From NCBI GenBank assembly GCA_964230255.1, contig CAXRGW010000047.1, forward strand, positions 1 through 33,272: a stretch of DNA of 33,272 nt. Direction: 5' to 3'. The stretch is from Alteromonas_E sp964230255. GTDB taxonomy: Bacteria > Pseudomonadota > Gammaproteobacteria > Enterobacterales > Alteromonadaceae. The translations under genes and the position numbers were made by a program. Of this stretch, positions 25,312 to 33,272 are shown one piece after another. The notes under the pieces are model-generated. The model did not search any database. It saw nothing but the letters and a program-made list of their open reading frames with translations, and was not told the DNA's origin. Within the stretch, counting starts at the first letter, position 1, and each line of letters opens with the position of its first letter.

Positions 25312-25872
25312 TCAACAAGTGAGAAAAGCGTTGCAAAGGGCTTTAGTCGATACATCAATGTACTTTGCCATATCGATGGAATTTGATTTCCCTTTTCCCA
25401 GCATCCAATCAATACACACAATCAGTTGCGCTTCGGCGACTTGATGCGCAGCAATATTAAAAGGGATCGTCGGGCCAGCCAACTCTGACTTAGCACGCTG
25501 CTTGAGCTTTAGTTCTACTCTATCGGCCAATGCTTGAACCACCACTCGTCGAGCCGTTCCTGCAAAAATCTTTGGCGCAAATTTACGGTTTTCCCAAAAG
25601 TGTTCCAGTAACTCAAATAGCACCTGCTGATTGTCTGCTGGATCTACACTTAGTGCTAGATCGTCGAGCAGCTTGTTCATACTGATAGCGAGTATTTCAT
25701 CTTTGCTTTTATAGTGTTGATAAAAAGTCGAGCGACCGACATTGGCCTTCTCGATAATGTCAGACACCGTAATTTCGTCATAGCTATAGGTAAGGACTAA
25801 TTCAAAAAATGCTTCGCGAAGCGCAAGTAATGTTTTCTGGATTCGCTTGTCGGTTTGCAGATCGGCGGTCAA
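25312..25872 (-). CDS. TetR/AcrR family regulator
   Basis: 186 residues from a TTG at 25872, chosen because GGAG lies 7 nt before it (GGAGAACAGCC) and the protein then starts 10 residues before the TetR domain, as is normal. The frame is open to 25959 but no ATG exists upstream. HTH at about residues 34-55 (ITVSDIIEKANVGRSTFYQH, then YKSKDEIL). C-terminal domain helical. It diverges from the membrane protein at 26012 and probably controls it; a clear operator was not found in the 139-nt gap. Confidence 0.88.
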   Translation of the reverse strand: MTADLQTDKRIQKTLLALREAFFELVLTYSYDEITVSDIIEKANVGRSTFYQHYKSKDEILAISMNKLLDDLALSVDPADNQQVLFELLEHFWENRKFAPKIFAGTARRVVVQALADRVELKLKQRAKSELAGPTIPFNIAAHQVAEAQLIVCIDWMLGKGKSNSIDMAKYIDVSTKALCNAFLTC

Positions 25873-26011
25873 GGCTGTTCTCCATTTTTCTGCCAGCAGA
25901 AGCTGAACACGTGGCCTTTTTTGTCCATTAATAAACACTTTAGCCACATTGTCCAGCAACTGCTGTTACTCAATTGTTAGGATTTCAACAAAATAAACAG
26001 TAGGAATGACG

Positions 26012-26695
26012 ATGACCAACTCTCACCTAGCAACACAACAAACACAGACTAAACTATTCAGCGCGGTATTGGGCATACTCAGTATTTTGAGCATTTTGGT
26101 TATGTTTCATCATCCAAGTGTGTCGGCGGATGATATCCAACTACAAATTAAAGAAATCAACGACGAAGCTAAGCTCAATACGTGGGTACATGGCGTGCTA
26201 ATCGCCTTTGTGATGTTGATCAACATTTGTTTGACTTATTACTCCAAGCTGCGCGGATTCCATAACACAAGTGTACTAATGGCGACGGTCATCTATTGGG
26301 TGGCATCAGCGGTGATGATTTTAGCGGCGCTATTAAGTGGGATAATTGGGCCTCAATTGGCTGAGCTTTATCAAAGCGCCAGCAGCAATGAGGCGGTGGT
26401 TTTCAGAGGTGTATTTTCAATGAAGTCACTAATGAATCAAGCGTACGCAAACTTTGCGGTATTTTGCTGGGCAGCAGCCATCGCTCTTTGGTCCGTTGAT
26501 ATGTTGCGCTTTAGCGCAATGGCTAAATGGATAGGCGTAATGAGTCTAGCGGCCGCTGTGATGATTGCGCTCAGCCTTCTCATAGGGTGGGTGTCGTTGA
26601 ATGTTTTTGGCATGACAGTAATTTTGGTAGTAATTAGCGCTTGGCAATTAGCCGTTGCGGGCTTGATGTGGTTTAGCCAACAGATATCTGCATAA
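26012..26695 (+). CDS. hypothetical integral membrane protein
   Basis: 227 residues with about five or six hydrophobic helices (about 15-35, 60-80, 90-112, 150-168, 172-195, 200-222) and a soluble loop after the first. The sequence does not show motifs I can name; size and layout resemble small DUF-type membrane proteins. ATG 26012 is preferred over 26006 because TAGGA then stands 6 nt upstream. Divergent from a TetR gene, so probably a regulated efflux, stress or membrane function. CAGATATC and GATATCTG form an inverted repeat around its stop, without a T-run. Confidence 0.75.
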   Translation: MTNSHLATQQTQTKLFSAVLGILSILSILVMFHHPSVSADDIQLQIKEINDEAKLNTWVHGVLIAFVMLINICLTYYSKLRGFHNTSVLMATVIYWVASAVMILAALLSGIIGPQLAELYQSASSNEAVVFRGVFSMKSLMNQAYANFAVFCWAAAIALWSVDMLRFSAMAKWIGVMSLAAAVMIALSLLIGWVSLNVFGMTVILVVISAWQLAVAGLMWFSQQISA

Positions 26696-26729
26696 GCCGA
26701 TATCTGTGCAAGGCGAGCAGGCACTATTC

Positions 26730-27600
26730 TTAATACACCGGTTTTTTTTGAACGTTGTGAGTGGTGAATATAATCTCCACTCTTTTCCATAATCATACCG
26801 GTTGAGTAACGGTTATCGAAACCTTCCCATGGCTCACTCAATTGACCGTTAACCATTTTTTGATTCGAAGAACCTTCAACTGCGAGGTAGTCACATGCGT
26901 CTGCAGATTGCTTAATTTGGCAGTCTGTCATAGCCAAAATAAAATGCTGATTATTCACCGCAATCGTCGCCATGTTCCAGCTGGGCTCGCAATAATCACC
27001 AATATCAAGTTCGTTATCCGAGGCGGCATATGGGGCTGGATGTGGGGCAATATTATGGCGTGCGTATAGCCGCACAGCGATTTACCACTTGAGCTAGTAA
27101 CGCGTTTTGCTGCTCATCATCAGAGCCACTAATCGCTGCAACATGTTGAGGTGTGAAGGCGTAACAACCACCAATAGTGTTAATCGCACCGATGCCACCC
27201 ATTGAGTATCCGATCAGTCAGCTTTTACTTGTATCTACAGATTCTGCAAATTCAGATGAAGATAACCATTCCAATGCGAACTGTTGATCAGTGGCGCGAT
27301 TCATTATCGTGCGATAGCCAGTGTAACCAAGCGATACGACTACTACAGGGTACTTAGTATCCGTTACTTTAAACGCAACGTCACGCGAGGCATTACCGAG
27401 TAAATCAAACTTAGCGCCTGAACGCGCTTCGTTTTTGTAACTGGTAGCAGGCACAGTGTTTGCTGCAGCGGGATACCAAACTTCTAACACTAAAGAACGT
27501 ACGGTTTCAGAAGGGTTGAGCGGATTGCTGTGCTGCTTCTTGTGGATAAATATAGAGAAGGGCCTAAAAGGTAATGTAGTTTCATTTTTGTCCCGCTTTA
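26730..27600 (-). pseudogene. dienelactone hydrolase-like alpha/beta hydrolase, degraded
   Basis: Three pieces of one hydrolase are in order on the minus strand. First, about 27600-27221: LVLEVWYPAAANTVPA and YPVVVVSLGYTGYRTIM, the N-terminal strands. An in-frame TGA (27220-27218) then interrupts directly before IGYSMGGIGA, the nucleophile elbow, which continues GSDDEQQNALLAQVVNRCAA. After a frame change near 27070 come YARHNIAPHPAPYA, NNQHFILAMTDCQIKQ and RYSTGMIMEKS, typical of the C-terminus. The stretch between elbow and YARHN is far too short, so over 100 residues are deleted. The gene is non-functional. Confidence 0.75.
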
Positions 27601-27629
27601 AAGTTAAACCTGTTAGACGGGCGCAATTA

Positions 27630-28259
27630 TTAAGTGTCTGCTTGTTTCTGTACAATTGCGTCAAATACTGCAATGCAAGTGGGTAAGTTGGGAAAGCTAA
27701 CACCTTGCATGCGATTCGAGTAACGCGATGTAACTCGCAATGCTGAACTTGTAAATTCAATCAGCTGTATAAAGAAGCGATTGTGAGTTGCTTTAAACAA
27801 CGCTGTTACAAATGCAATGTCTGCATCTAATGAGTCATCTAAACCAGATTCTGCATCACGCATCCGATCAATCGACTTGCGCAATTCCACGATATTTTCC
27901 GGCAATGCGTGCTGAGCGGCTAGGCCCGCAGCCTGTGGATCTGTCACTAAACGCATGTCAAAAAATTCGCGCAATAGATTCAGTGTTGGCTTACTGACCA
28001 GTGTCCACTTCAACACATTAGGATCGAACATATTCCAATTGCGTTCTGGTTGGATGCGGATCCCTTGTTTGGGACGCGAACGAATGAGACCTTTTGCCGA
28101 GAGCATCTTAACCGCTTCACGCGCAGAGCTTCGGCTAACGCCAAAGCGATCACCAATGTCAGCCTTTAATGGCAACGCATCGACAAAGTCGCCGCGCAAA
28201 ATCGCGAGTCCGAGAGTATGTGTTAAGTTTTGGCTGATTAAATGGTTCGTCAAGGGCAT
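27630..28259 (-). CDS. GntR family regulator (FadR-type), C-terminally shortened
   Basis: 209 residues. Residues about 8-75 are a winged HTH of GntR type (LKADIGDRFGVSRSSAREAV, then KGLIRSRPKQGIRI). Residues about 100-209 are an FCD domain that ends early, just after VFDAIVQKQADT; intact members continue with another helix of about 25 residues. The metal-binding histidines of FCD domains are not where expected: AFVTALF replaces FHxAI and PTCIAVFDAI replaces the usual histidine-containing motif. It may be a damaged gene. It abuts the hydrolase pseudogene and diverges from the GalR remnant and the epimerase gene, which it might have controlled. Confidence 0.75.
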   Translation of the reverse strand: MPLTNHLISQNLTHTLGLAILRGDFVDALPLKADIGDRFGVSRSSAREAVKMLSAKGLIRSRPKQGIRIQPERNWNMFDPNVLKWTLVSKPTLNLLREFFDMRLVTDPQAAGLAAQHALPENIVELRKSIDRMRDAESGLDDSLDADIAFVTALFKATHNRFFIQLIEFTSSALRVTSRYSNRMQGVSFPNLPTCIAVFDAIVQKQADT

Positions 28260-28274
28260 ACAAAAATCGCACTA

Positions 28275-28538
28275 ATGTCGAGTGATTTTCGGATTGATGA
28301 ACCTATGCATCTTATTGCAGGGATTCAAGAAGCGTTAGCGGCAGCTAATATAAATTTACCGCTGTCTTAGCATATAACGATGCAATGGCTGCTGGCGCAA
28401 TGGCAATGTTGCTTGATGATGGCCTCGAAGGCCACAGAGCTTGCACTGAAGTATGCACAAGGCATACTACCTACTGATGACACTACCTACAAATACCAGC
28501 CGACCATAGTTAAGCGAGATTCGGTCCGCAGAATCTAA
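28275..28538 (+). pseudogene. GalR/LacI-type regulator remnant
   Basis: Three fragments in two frames keep the order of a LacI-family ligand domain. 28275-28370: FRIDEPMHLIAGIQEALAAA, then a TAG. 28361-28430, other frame: AVLAYNDAMAAGAMAMLLDD, matching the AVFAYND.MA.GA motif. 28431-28538, back in the first frame: ATELALKYAQGILP, then YQPTIVKRDSVRRI and a stop, as at the end of GalR. The DNA-binding domain and most of the core are deleted. The remaining stop overlaps the ribosome site of the epimerase gene. Confidence 0.7.
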
Positions 28539-28546
28539 GGACACTT

Positions 28547-29482
28547 ATGCAAACTTTCCAACTTTTATCACCTGGCATGCAGATCACTGTGGCCGACTAC
28601 GGTGCCCGCATAATCGATTGGGTGGTTCAGGTTGATGGCCAGTCGCGTCATATTGTGCTTGGTCATAAAGTGCTACAAGAGTATTACAGCGACCCATTTT
28701 ACCTTGGTTGCGTTGCTGGACCTTATGCCAACCGAATTGGCAATGGTAAAGTTGAGATTGATAAGCAAACCATTAAGTTAACCGTCAATGACGGCATCAA
28801 CCACTTGCATGGTGGTCCTAATGCATTGGAGCGCCAAACGTGGAAGGTCATTGAGCAATCTGATACTGAACTCACGTTACATTGGCAAAGTGAAGATGGC
28901 TGGAACGGCTATCCTGGCCCCATTGATTTCGCGGTCAAATACGCAATCATTGGCAATGCGCTGTATATGACAATGACTGCCCAATCACCTAAAGCCACAG
29001 TGTGTGGTCCTACCGGTCATAGTTATTTCAATCTCAACGGCGTTGATTCCGGTTTATCGGGTTTAGCCCAGACCATTGTATCGAACGCTACTCACTTTAC
29101 TCCCAAAGACGAAGACGGGTTACCCAAAGACAAGCCCAAAGCTGTAGATCAAAGCCTATTTGATTTCTCTAAACCCGTTCGGTTAGACGAGAACAGTGCC
29201 TGGGCCATTTTGGACCACAATTTTATCTTCGCCGACACCGCGCAACAGACACGAATCACCAGTGCCGATGAAAAACTGGCGTTAACGGTGACTTCAGATT
29301 ATCCGGCAGCACAGTTTTACACCGGTTTTTATTTAGGTGATCATTTTGAACAGAATCAGGGGATTTGTGTAGAGCCTCACTACGGTGCAGATGCACCAAA
29401 AACCAGTGGTGGTGTGCATGGTGTATTGTCACCGGACACTATCCAGCAACACAGCATTGTGTATCGCATAGAGTTACCTTAA
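28547..29482 (+). CDS. galM: aldose 1-epimerase (mutarotase)
   Basis: 311 residues, typical length. It converts alpha and beta anomers of hexoses such as galactose. Evidence: NHLHGG near residue 84, GHSYFNLNG with the likely catalytic His158 (THPYFNL in many members), and the catalytic acid Glu276 in CVEPHYGADAP (more often EPQ). AAGGACACTT precedes the ATG. Two nt separate its stop from the transporter ATG, so they form an operon. The GalR remnant just upstream supports a former sugar-utilisation locus. The symbol is by family; specificity is not proven. Confidence 0.9.
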   Translation: MQTFQLLSPGMQITVADYGARIIDWVVQVDGQSRHIVLGHKVLQEYYSDPFYLGCVAGPYANRIGNGKVEIDKQTIKLTVNDGINHLHGGPNALERQTWKVIEQSDTELTLHWQSEDGWNGYPGPIDFAVKYAIIGNALYMTMTAQSPKATVCGPTGHSYFNLNGVDSGLSGLAQTIVSNATHFTPKDEDGLPKDKPKAVDQSLFDFSKPVRLDENSAWAILDHNFIFADTAQQTRITSADEKLALTVTSDYPAAQFYTGFYLGDHFEQNQGICVEPHYGADAPKTSGGVHGVLSPDTIQQHSIVYRIELP

Positions 29483-29484
29483 GT

Positions 29485-30567
29485 ATGCCGCGTCTGCTGT
29501 TAATTTTAGTTGGTTTGCTTGCCGCAGCTACCCTTGGTGGCTGGATTTTTAACGCTAAAACGCTAGCTGCAAACTTCGGTATTGTGACAATGATCGCTAT
29601 AGCTTTTGCAATGCGCGACTCTCAGCGCTATGCGACGTTTAGCTATACATTTACTATTTTTGCGGCGGTAATTGCGGCTTTGCAGTATCCGCAATGGTTC
29701 TTATCCATTGGTGAGTTCCAGACGGCTTCTTTAATTGTACCGCTTTTGATGATCATCATGTTTGGCATGGGAGCCTCCTTAAGTTTTCGAGATTTTGCCG
29801 CGGTGTTTAAAACACCCCGCAATGTGTTGATCGGACTGATTTGCCAATACAGTATGATGCCAATCATTGGGTTTACGTTAGCGTCGTTAACCCAGTTTCC
29901 ACCAGAGATTGCCGCCGGTATCATTCTAGTCGGTTGTGCGCCGGGTGGTTTAGCATCCAATGTGATGGCTTTTATCGCCAAGGCGAACTTAGCGTTGTCT
30001 TTATCGTTGACGGCAGTATCGACACTACTGGCACCTTTTGTAACTCCTTACCTGATGGGACTTTTGGCTGGGGAACTTGTGTCGATTGATTTACTTGCGA
30101 TGTTTTGGAGCATCAGCAAAATGGTGCTTTTGCCAATACTCGCGGGTTTGCTCTTTAATCATTTCTTCCACGGTCGGGCAGCTTGGGTGGACCGAATCAT
30201 GCCACTTATTTCGATGGCGGGTATTGCGGTGATCATTGCCATAATTACTGCAGCAGGTAGAGATTCATTATTGACTATTGGTGGCTTGCTAATCGTCGTA
30301 GCCTTGGTGCACAACGTGCTGGGTTATCTAATTGGCTTTGGCGTGGCGCGTGCAACAGGAATGGATCAGGCGTCGGCAAGGACGATCGCATTCGAAGTCG
30401 GTATGCAAAACTCTGGTCTTGCCTCTGGGATTGCCGTTGAAATGGGGCGTGTAGCAACTATGGGACTCGCGCCAGCAGTCTTTGGGCCCTTGATGAACAT
30501 CAGCGGTTCCACACTTGCAGCTTGGTTTAGAAATCGTCCTTTTAAAAATGAAAAAGCCAGCGACTAA
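29485..30567 (+). CDS. BASS family transporter (bile acid:sodium symporter-like)
   Basis: 360 residues with about ten hydrophobic helices. GMGASLSFRDFAAVFKTPR, then GCAPGGLASNVMAF, and EVGMQNSGLASGIA are the conserved BASS motifs around the sodium sites. ATG 29485 is chosen because it follows the epimerase stop by 2 nt; the longer frame to 29365 runs inside that gene. Members move organic acids, bile acids or other anions with sodium; pairing with an epimerase hints at a sugar-acid or related substrate, which is inference. Transcription ends at a strong terminator whose loop contains the stop codon. Confidence 0.9.
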   Translation: MPRLLLILVGLLAAATLGGWIFNAKTLAANFGIVTMIAIAFAMRDSQRYATFSYTFTIFAAVIAALQYPQWFLSIGEFQTASLIVPLLMIIMFGMGASLSFRDFAAVFKTPRNVLIGLICQYSMMPIIGFTLASLTQFPPEIAAGIILVGCAPGGLASNVMAFIAKANLALSLSLTAVSTLLAPFVTPYLMGLLAGELVSIDLLAMFWSISKMVLLPILAGLLFNHFFHGRAAWVDRIMPLISMAGIAVIIAIITAAGRDSLLTIGGLLIVVALVHNVLGYLIGFGVARATGMDQASARTIAFEVGMQNSGLASGIAVEMGRVATMGLAPAVFGPLMNISGSTLAAWFRNRPFKNEKASD

Positions 30568-30581
30568 CGCCTGGCTTTTTT
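30551..30581. terminator. bidirectional rho-independent terminator
   Basis: AAAAAGCCAG and CTGGCTTTTT form a perfect 10-bp stem with loop CGACTAACGC; the transporter stop codon (30565-30567) lies in the loop. A-run before and T-run after serve both the transporter and the convergent S9C gene. Confidence 0.9.
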
Positions 30582-30597
30582 CACATGTAACGAAAAC

Positions 30598-32649
30598 TTA
30601 TTCGCTCGTATCTTCATCGCCGTTCAGTCGCTCTGACATACCCAAATCAAATGCTGGCATCGGCGCTTCACGCGTTGCACCCGGCGCGAGGTAAGTATCC
30701 ATCCATCGCATCAAACGCAGCGCATAATCATATTGTGCGGCGGCCTTGCGATTACCGTGACCTTCACCCGGATAGAACACTAATCGAACTGGTGTGTCGG
30801 TTCTTACTTTGAGCGAACGGAATAATTCCATTGATTGGCTTGGGTGCACGCGAGTGTCTTCTTCACCGTGTAAAATCAACGTCGGCGTTGTGCTTTTACC
30901 CGCATGGAAGATTGGAGAACGCTCGATTAAGTTCATCCAATTGTCTTCCCAAGGCCATTTCAATGAATGCACCAAGTACATCTCGTTGGGAATATCACTG
31001 GTACCGAATTTCGATACTTGATTCGAAATGCCGACAAAAGCAACTGCCGCAGCAAAGTGTTCAGTCAGTGCTGTAGCACCCCACATGGAAGCATAACCAC
31101 CGTATGAGCCGCCAGTAATACCGACGCGATTGCGATTGATCATGCCAGCTTCCGCGAGTGCGTTTACACCGTCGACTAAATCATTGAACTCCTTACCGGC
31201 ATAATCGTCCTGATGTTCTTTGGCAAACGCAACACCGCGACCTGTAGACCCCCGGTAATTAGGGTAAAAAACGGCATAGCCATCGGCTGCGCCAAACTGG
31301 CCGGCAAGTGAGTAGGCTGTGAGCCAACCATCACTGTAGTGTGCCTCTGGTCCGCCGTGTACAGTTAAAATAAGTGGCCATCCACCCTCTGGCACAGGGC
31401 CATTTGGTGTAATTAACAAACCTTCAACGACCGCGCCATCGCGTGCTTCATAGCTGAATGTTGACTGAGAGGCGAGTTCGATATCGGCCAACCAAACATT
31501 GTGGTTAGACAGCTTCTCAGATTTTCCACGACGAATTTTAAACACCTCGCGTGGATGCATCGGACTGTCGGCGGTAAAGCGAATCTCATCATCACCCACA
31601 TCGACGCTGCGTACCACAATGTCCTGAAAGGTGCGGTAGGTGCGTTCTTCATTACCGTCTGTTGCATATACTACCAAAGCACTTTCAACCCCGCGGTGTA
31701 CAACGGCCAAAATATCATCATCCAACCAATCGATGTCCTGTATGTGTTGTTCCGCATCCTTAGTCAGTTGCGTCACCTCAGGACTATCAGATTTGGCAAG
31801 CATCAAAACGCCAGCAGAAGTATCATGAATATCCGTACCACCAAGGAAGGCTATTTGATCGCCATCTTCTGAAAATTCAAAAGCGCCTAACTTACCAGGG
31901 ACATCGATAGTATTAGTTACCTCTCCCGTCTCTGCATTAACTACATGTAAATCGCGCTTCATGTAGAAATCGTCAACCAAGTTAGTTGGAGCAACCGCTA
32001 CAACGAGTGATTTGCCGTCTTGCGATAAGTCAAAGTTAGAAACATTACCAGCGTTGAATAATTGTTTTGCTTCGGCATCAGTATCAGAGAGATTAGCTTG
32101 CCAGAGCGCTGCTAGTCGAAAGTCCTCTTCAAATGCGTAGGCTTTAAACCCTTTGCTACTGAGATCTTCTTTGTCATCTTTGGGACGCGCCACGAAATAC
32201 AAGGTACTGCCGTCGGCTGCCACAGTGTAGTCGCCGATCCCAGTTTCAAACTCATAGCGTTTTTGCGCTTCACCACCGGCTAGCGCAATTGAGTACAGCG
32301 AAGTGTTTTTATCGCCGTCGCGCTTGGTCTTAAAAAATAAAGTATTGCTATCGGCGCTAAATTGTAATCCCGAAACACTGCCGTGACCACCGACGAATAA
32401 GGCTGGTGCCTCGTCATCGCGGATAATATATATGTGTGTATCGGCGCGGCCGTCTCCATCGCCTGCGATCAGGTCGCGCGGTTGACTAAGTGTATATGCA
32501 GTCACTTCACCGTTAGGTGCTACAGTGATGTTTCCCGCGTGTTGAACTTGCGGTAAATGTTCAATTTCAAAGCTCGCAGCATGCACACTCAAAGAGCCGG
32601 CGGTAATGATCATAGCGAATAAACAGAGTTTAAATAGCTTCTTCAGCAT
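30598..32649 (-). CDS. exported S9C family peptidase (acylaminoacyl/dipeptidyl peptidase type)
   Basis: 683 residues. Sec signal peptide about 1-24 (LFKLCLFAMIITAGSLSVHA). A beta-propeller of repeated WD40-like (TolB-like) blades covers about 30-400; the hydrolase domain is about 420-665. Triad: Ser515 in GGSYGGYASM, Asp598 in GEEDTRVHPSQS, His631 in GEGHGNR. LILTVHGGPEAHYSDGW and YPNYRGSTGRG are family signatures. AGGAG stands 9 nt before ATG 32649, so the frame open to 32724 is not used. It removes short N-terminal peptides in the periplasm. Divergent from the efflux operon at 32913. Confidence 0.93.
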   Translation of the reverse strand: MLKKLFKLCLFAMIITAGSLSVHAASFEIEHLPQVQHAGNITVAPNGEVTAYTLSQPRDLIAGDGDGRADTHIYIIRDDEAPALFVGGHGSVSGLQFSADSNTLFFKTKRDGDKNTSLYSIALAGGEAQKRYEFETGIGDYTVAADGSTLYFVARPKDDKEDLSSKGFKAYAFEEDFRLAALWQANLSDTDAEAKQLFNAGNVSNFDLSQDGKSLVVAVAPTNLVDDFYMKRDLHVVNAETGEVTNTIDVPGKLGAFEFSEDGDQIAFLGGTDIHDTSAGVLMLAKSDSPEVTQLTKDAEQHIQDIDWLDDDILAVVHRGVESALVVYATDGNEERTYRTFQDIVVRSVDVGDDEIRFTADSPMHPREVFKIRRGKSEKLSNHNVWLADIELASQSTFSYEARDGAVVEGLLITPNGPVPEGGWPLILTVHGGPEAHYSDGWLTAYSLAGQFGAADGYAVFYPNYRGSTGRGVAFAKEHQDDYAGKEFNDLVDGVNALAEAGMINRNRVGITGGSYGGYASMWGATALTEHFAAAVAFVGISNQVSKFGTSDIPNEMYLVHSLKWPWEDNWMNLIERSPIFHAGKSTTPTLILHGEEDTRVHPSQSMELFRSLKVRTDTPVRLVFYPGEGHGNRKAAAQYDYALRLMRWMDTYLAPGATREAPMPAFDLGMSERLNGDEDTSE

Positions 32650-32760
32650 AGGGTTTAGCTCCTGAATCTTATTATTTATTGAGTCGCACTCACTACGATA
32701 CATAAAGTCAAACTGTCCACACAAGCAATTCTAAATTATGGCCAATCCCTCACTGTGTAC

Positions 32761-32799
32761 AAAAGTGTCCGTTGCGGACACTTTTTGTGTCCGCGGACA
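32761..32799. promoter_or_regulatory. paired TGTCCG/CGGACA palindromes, likely activator sites
   Basis: Site A: AAAAGTGTCCG (32761-32771), TTG, CGGACACTTTT (32775-32785), perfect 11-bp arms. Site B: TGTCCGCGGACA (32788-32799), perfect 12-bp palindrome. Centres are about 20 bp apart, two helical turns. They lie about 60-100 bp upstream of the -24/-12 element, the usual place for enhancer-binding activators. Site A followed by T5 also resembles a terminator, but no gene ends here. Confidence 0.6.
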
Positions 32800-32853
32800 T
32801 ATCACAGACCTCCCCATATTTTAAAACCCTAATTAAATCATAGCTTTATAAGT

Positions 32854-32869
32854 TGGCACGTTGTTCGCT
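32854..32869 (+). promoter_or_regulatory. sigma-54 (RpoN) -24/-12 promoter
   Basis: TGGCAC, 5 nt, TCGCT. The GG and GC pairs are 10 nt apart, the exact sigma-54 spacing; consensus is TGGCAC-N5-TTGCW, so only one base differs. It faces the 30-codon ORF at 32913, leaving a leader of about 35 nt. Confidence 0.65.
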
Positions 32870-32912
32870 ACGTCGGGTTATTAGATTGAATGGCTACTCA
32901 AAAGGAAACGCG

Positions 32913-33005
32913 ATGCTAGCATTACTATTAACCCCCGCACTGACGGTTCTGCTATTAGCCATGATGATCGCCGTACACGAAAACCAATTGCGTATTTGGA
33001 GATAG
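32913..33005 (+). CDS. 30-residue membrane peptide
   Basis: AAAGGAAACGCG precedes ATG 32913. The product starts MLALLLTPALTVLLLAMMIA and ends VHENQLRIWR: one transmembrane helix with a short polar tail. Its stop (33003-33005) is 4 nt before the adaptor ATG, and the GGAG before the adaptor lies in its last codons, so translation is coupled. Too short for a family match; it may be a leader peptide or a small efflux-complex subunit. Confidence 0.55.
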   Translation: MLALLLTPALTVLLLAMMIAVHENQLRIWR

Positions 33006-33009
33006 CAGT

Positions 33010-33272
33010 ATGATTAAAGATACCAGCGGACAGGATGAGGTAATTACATCATCACGACGACCATTAAAGGCCATAATTATTGGTCTTATTAGCGTATTGC
33101 TAATTGGTTTATCTGCGCATGCAATCATTAGCCAACCAAGTGCGCAACAATCAATCGACCGCGCCGCTATCCAAATTGGTCGAGTTGAAATGGGTGATTT
33201 GATTCGCGATGTGTCAGCTACAGGTCGTGTAGTAGCTGCGAATGCACCACAGGTATATAGCCCTGAGCAGGG
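33010..33272 (+). CDS. HlyD/MacA-type periplasmic adaptor subunit, truncated by window end
   Basis: The first 87 codons and part of the next are present. A cytoplasmic tail rich in polar residues (1-20) is followed by one membrane helix (about 22-42, AIIIGLISVLLIGLSAHAII), then IGRVEMGDLIRDVSATGRV and NAPQVYSPEQG, the first beta strands of the membrane-fusion family that links inner-membrane pumps to TolC-like channels. The rest, probably followed by ABC transporter genes, lies outside the window. Driven by the sigma-54-type element upstream. Confidence 0.85.
   Translation, partial: MIKDTSGQDEVITSSRRPLKAIIIGLISVLLIGLSAHAIISQPSAQQSIDRAAIQIGRVEMGDLIRDVSATGRVVAANAPQVYSPEQ

Noticed and set aside
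25873..26011. CTGCTGTT...AACAGTAG as an operator for the second TetR protein
   Set aside because: The arms are about 30 bp apart and imperfect, unlike compact TetR operators.
26437..27075. 212-codon minus-strand frame
   Set aside because: Its first part is the C-terminal piece of the hydrolase pseudogene; the rest runs antisense through the intact membrane protein gene. Not a single gene.
32761..32786. Hairpin plus T5 read as a terminator
   Set aside because: No gene ends nearby on the plus strand and it pairs with a second palindrome of the same half-site, so a protein-binding site is more likely.

Overview
The window looks like a chromosomal segment of a marine gammaproteobacterium. The reasons are moderate GC, Sec and lipoprotein signal peptides of Gram-negative type, an abundance of S9 and S8 peptidases, a VIT/vWA protein with a Gly-Gly-Ser plus membrane-helix tail resembling GlyGly-CTERM, and an MFS-PlsC fusion. 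An Alteromonadales-like host is my guess, held with low confidence. No rRNA, tRNA or CRISPR array was seen.

Layout. 1-900: debris of an IS21-family element (left end with 23-bp periodic repeats and a truncated istA) and a 65-codon ORF. 897-6361: two same-strand oligopeptidase B-like lipoproteins (S9A), separated by about 1.1 kb holding gene remnants, a terminator and one unknown minus-strand ORF. 6494-8822: minus-strand group of a small exported protein, an exported DJ-1/PfpI protein and a GlxA-type AraC regulator. 9040-13530: a 1496-residue membrane protein with PAS-like repeats, a very long Gln-rich coiled coil and an HPt-like tail that has lost its histidine. 13975-16121: an alpha/beta hydrolase and a TM2 protein. 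16320-19491: minus-strand TetR, MFS-PlsC, CPBP protease. Divergent from it is the VIT/vWA gene (19663-21684); the shared intergenic region carries four copies of a 19-bp operator. 22239-25270: a PPP-type phosphoesterase and an exported subtilase. 25312-26695: a TetR gene divergent from a membrane protein gene.

26730-28540 is decaying: a dienelactone-hydrolase-like pseudogene, a GntR regulator with a shortened C-terminus and lost metal ligands, and a GalR/LacI-type pseudogene reduced to three pieces. Next to it stand an intact aldose 1-epimerase gene and a BASS-type transporter gene. 30598-32649 encodes an exported S9C peptidase on the minus strand. Divergent from it, the right edge starts a probable efflux operon: a 30-residue membrane peptide followed by a HlyD/MacA-type adaptor cut by the window end. 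It lies behind a sigma-54-type -24/-12 element with two TGTCCG/CGGACA palindromes upstream.

The items most worth following are the PAS/coiled-coil/pseudo-HPt protein, the four-operator TetR switch, the sigma-54 efflux promoter with its leader membrane peptide, and the decayed sugar locus.
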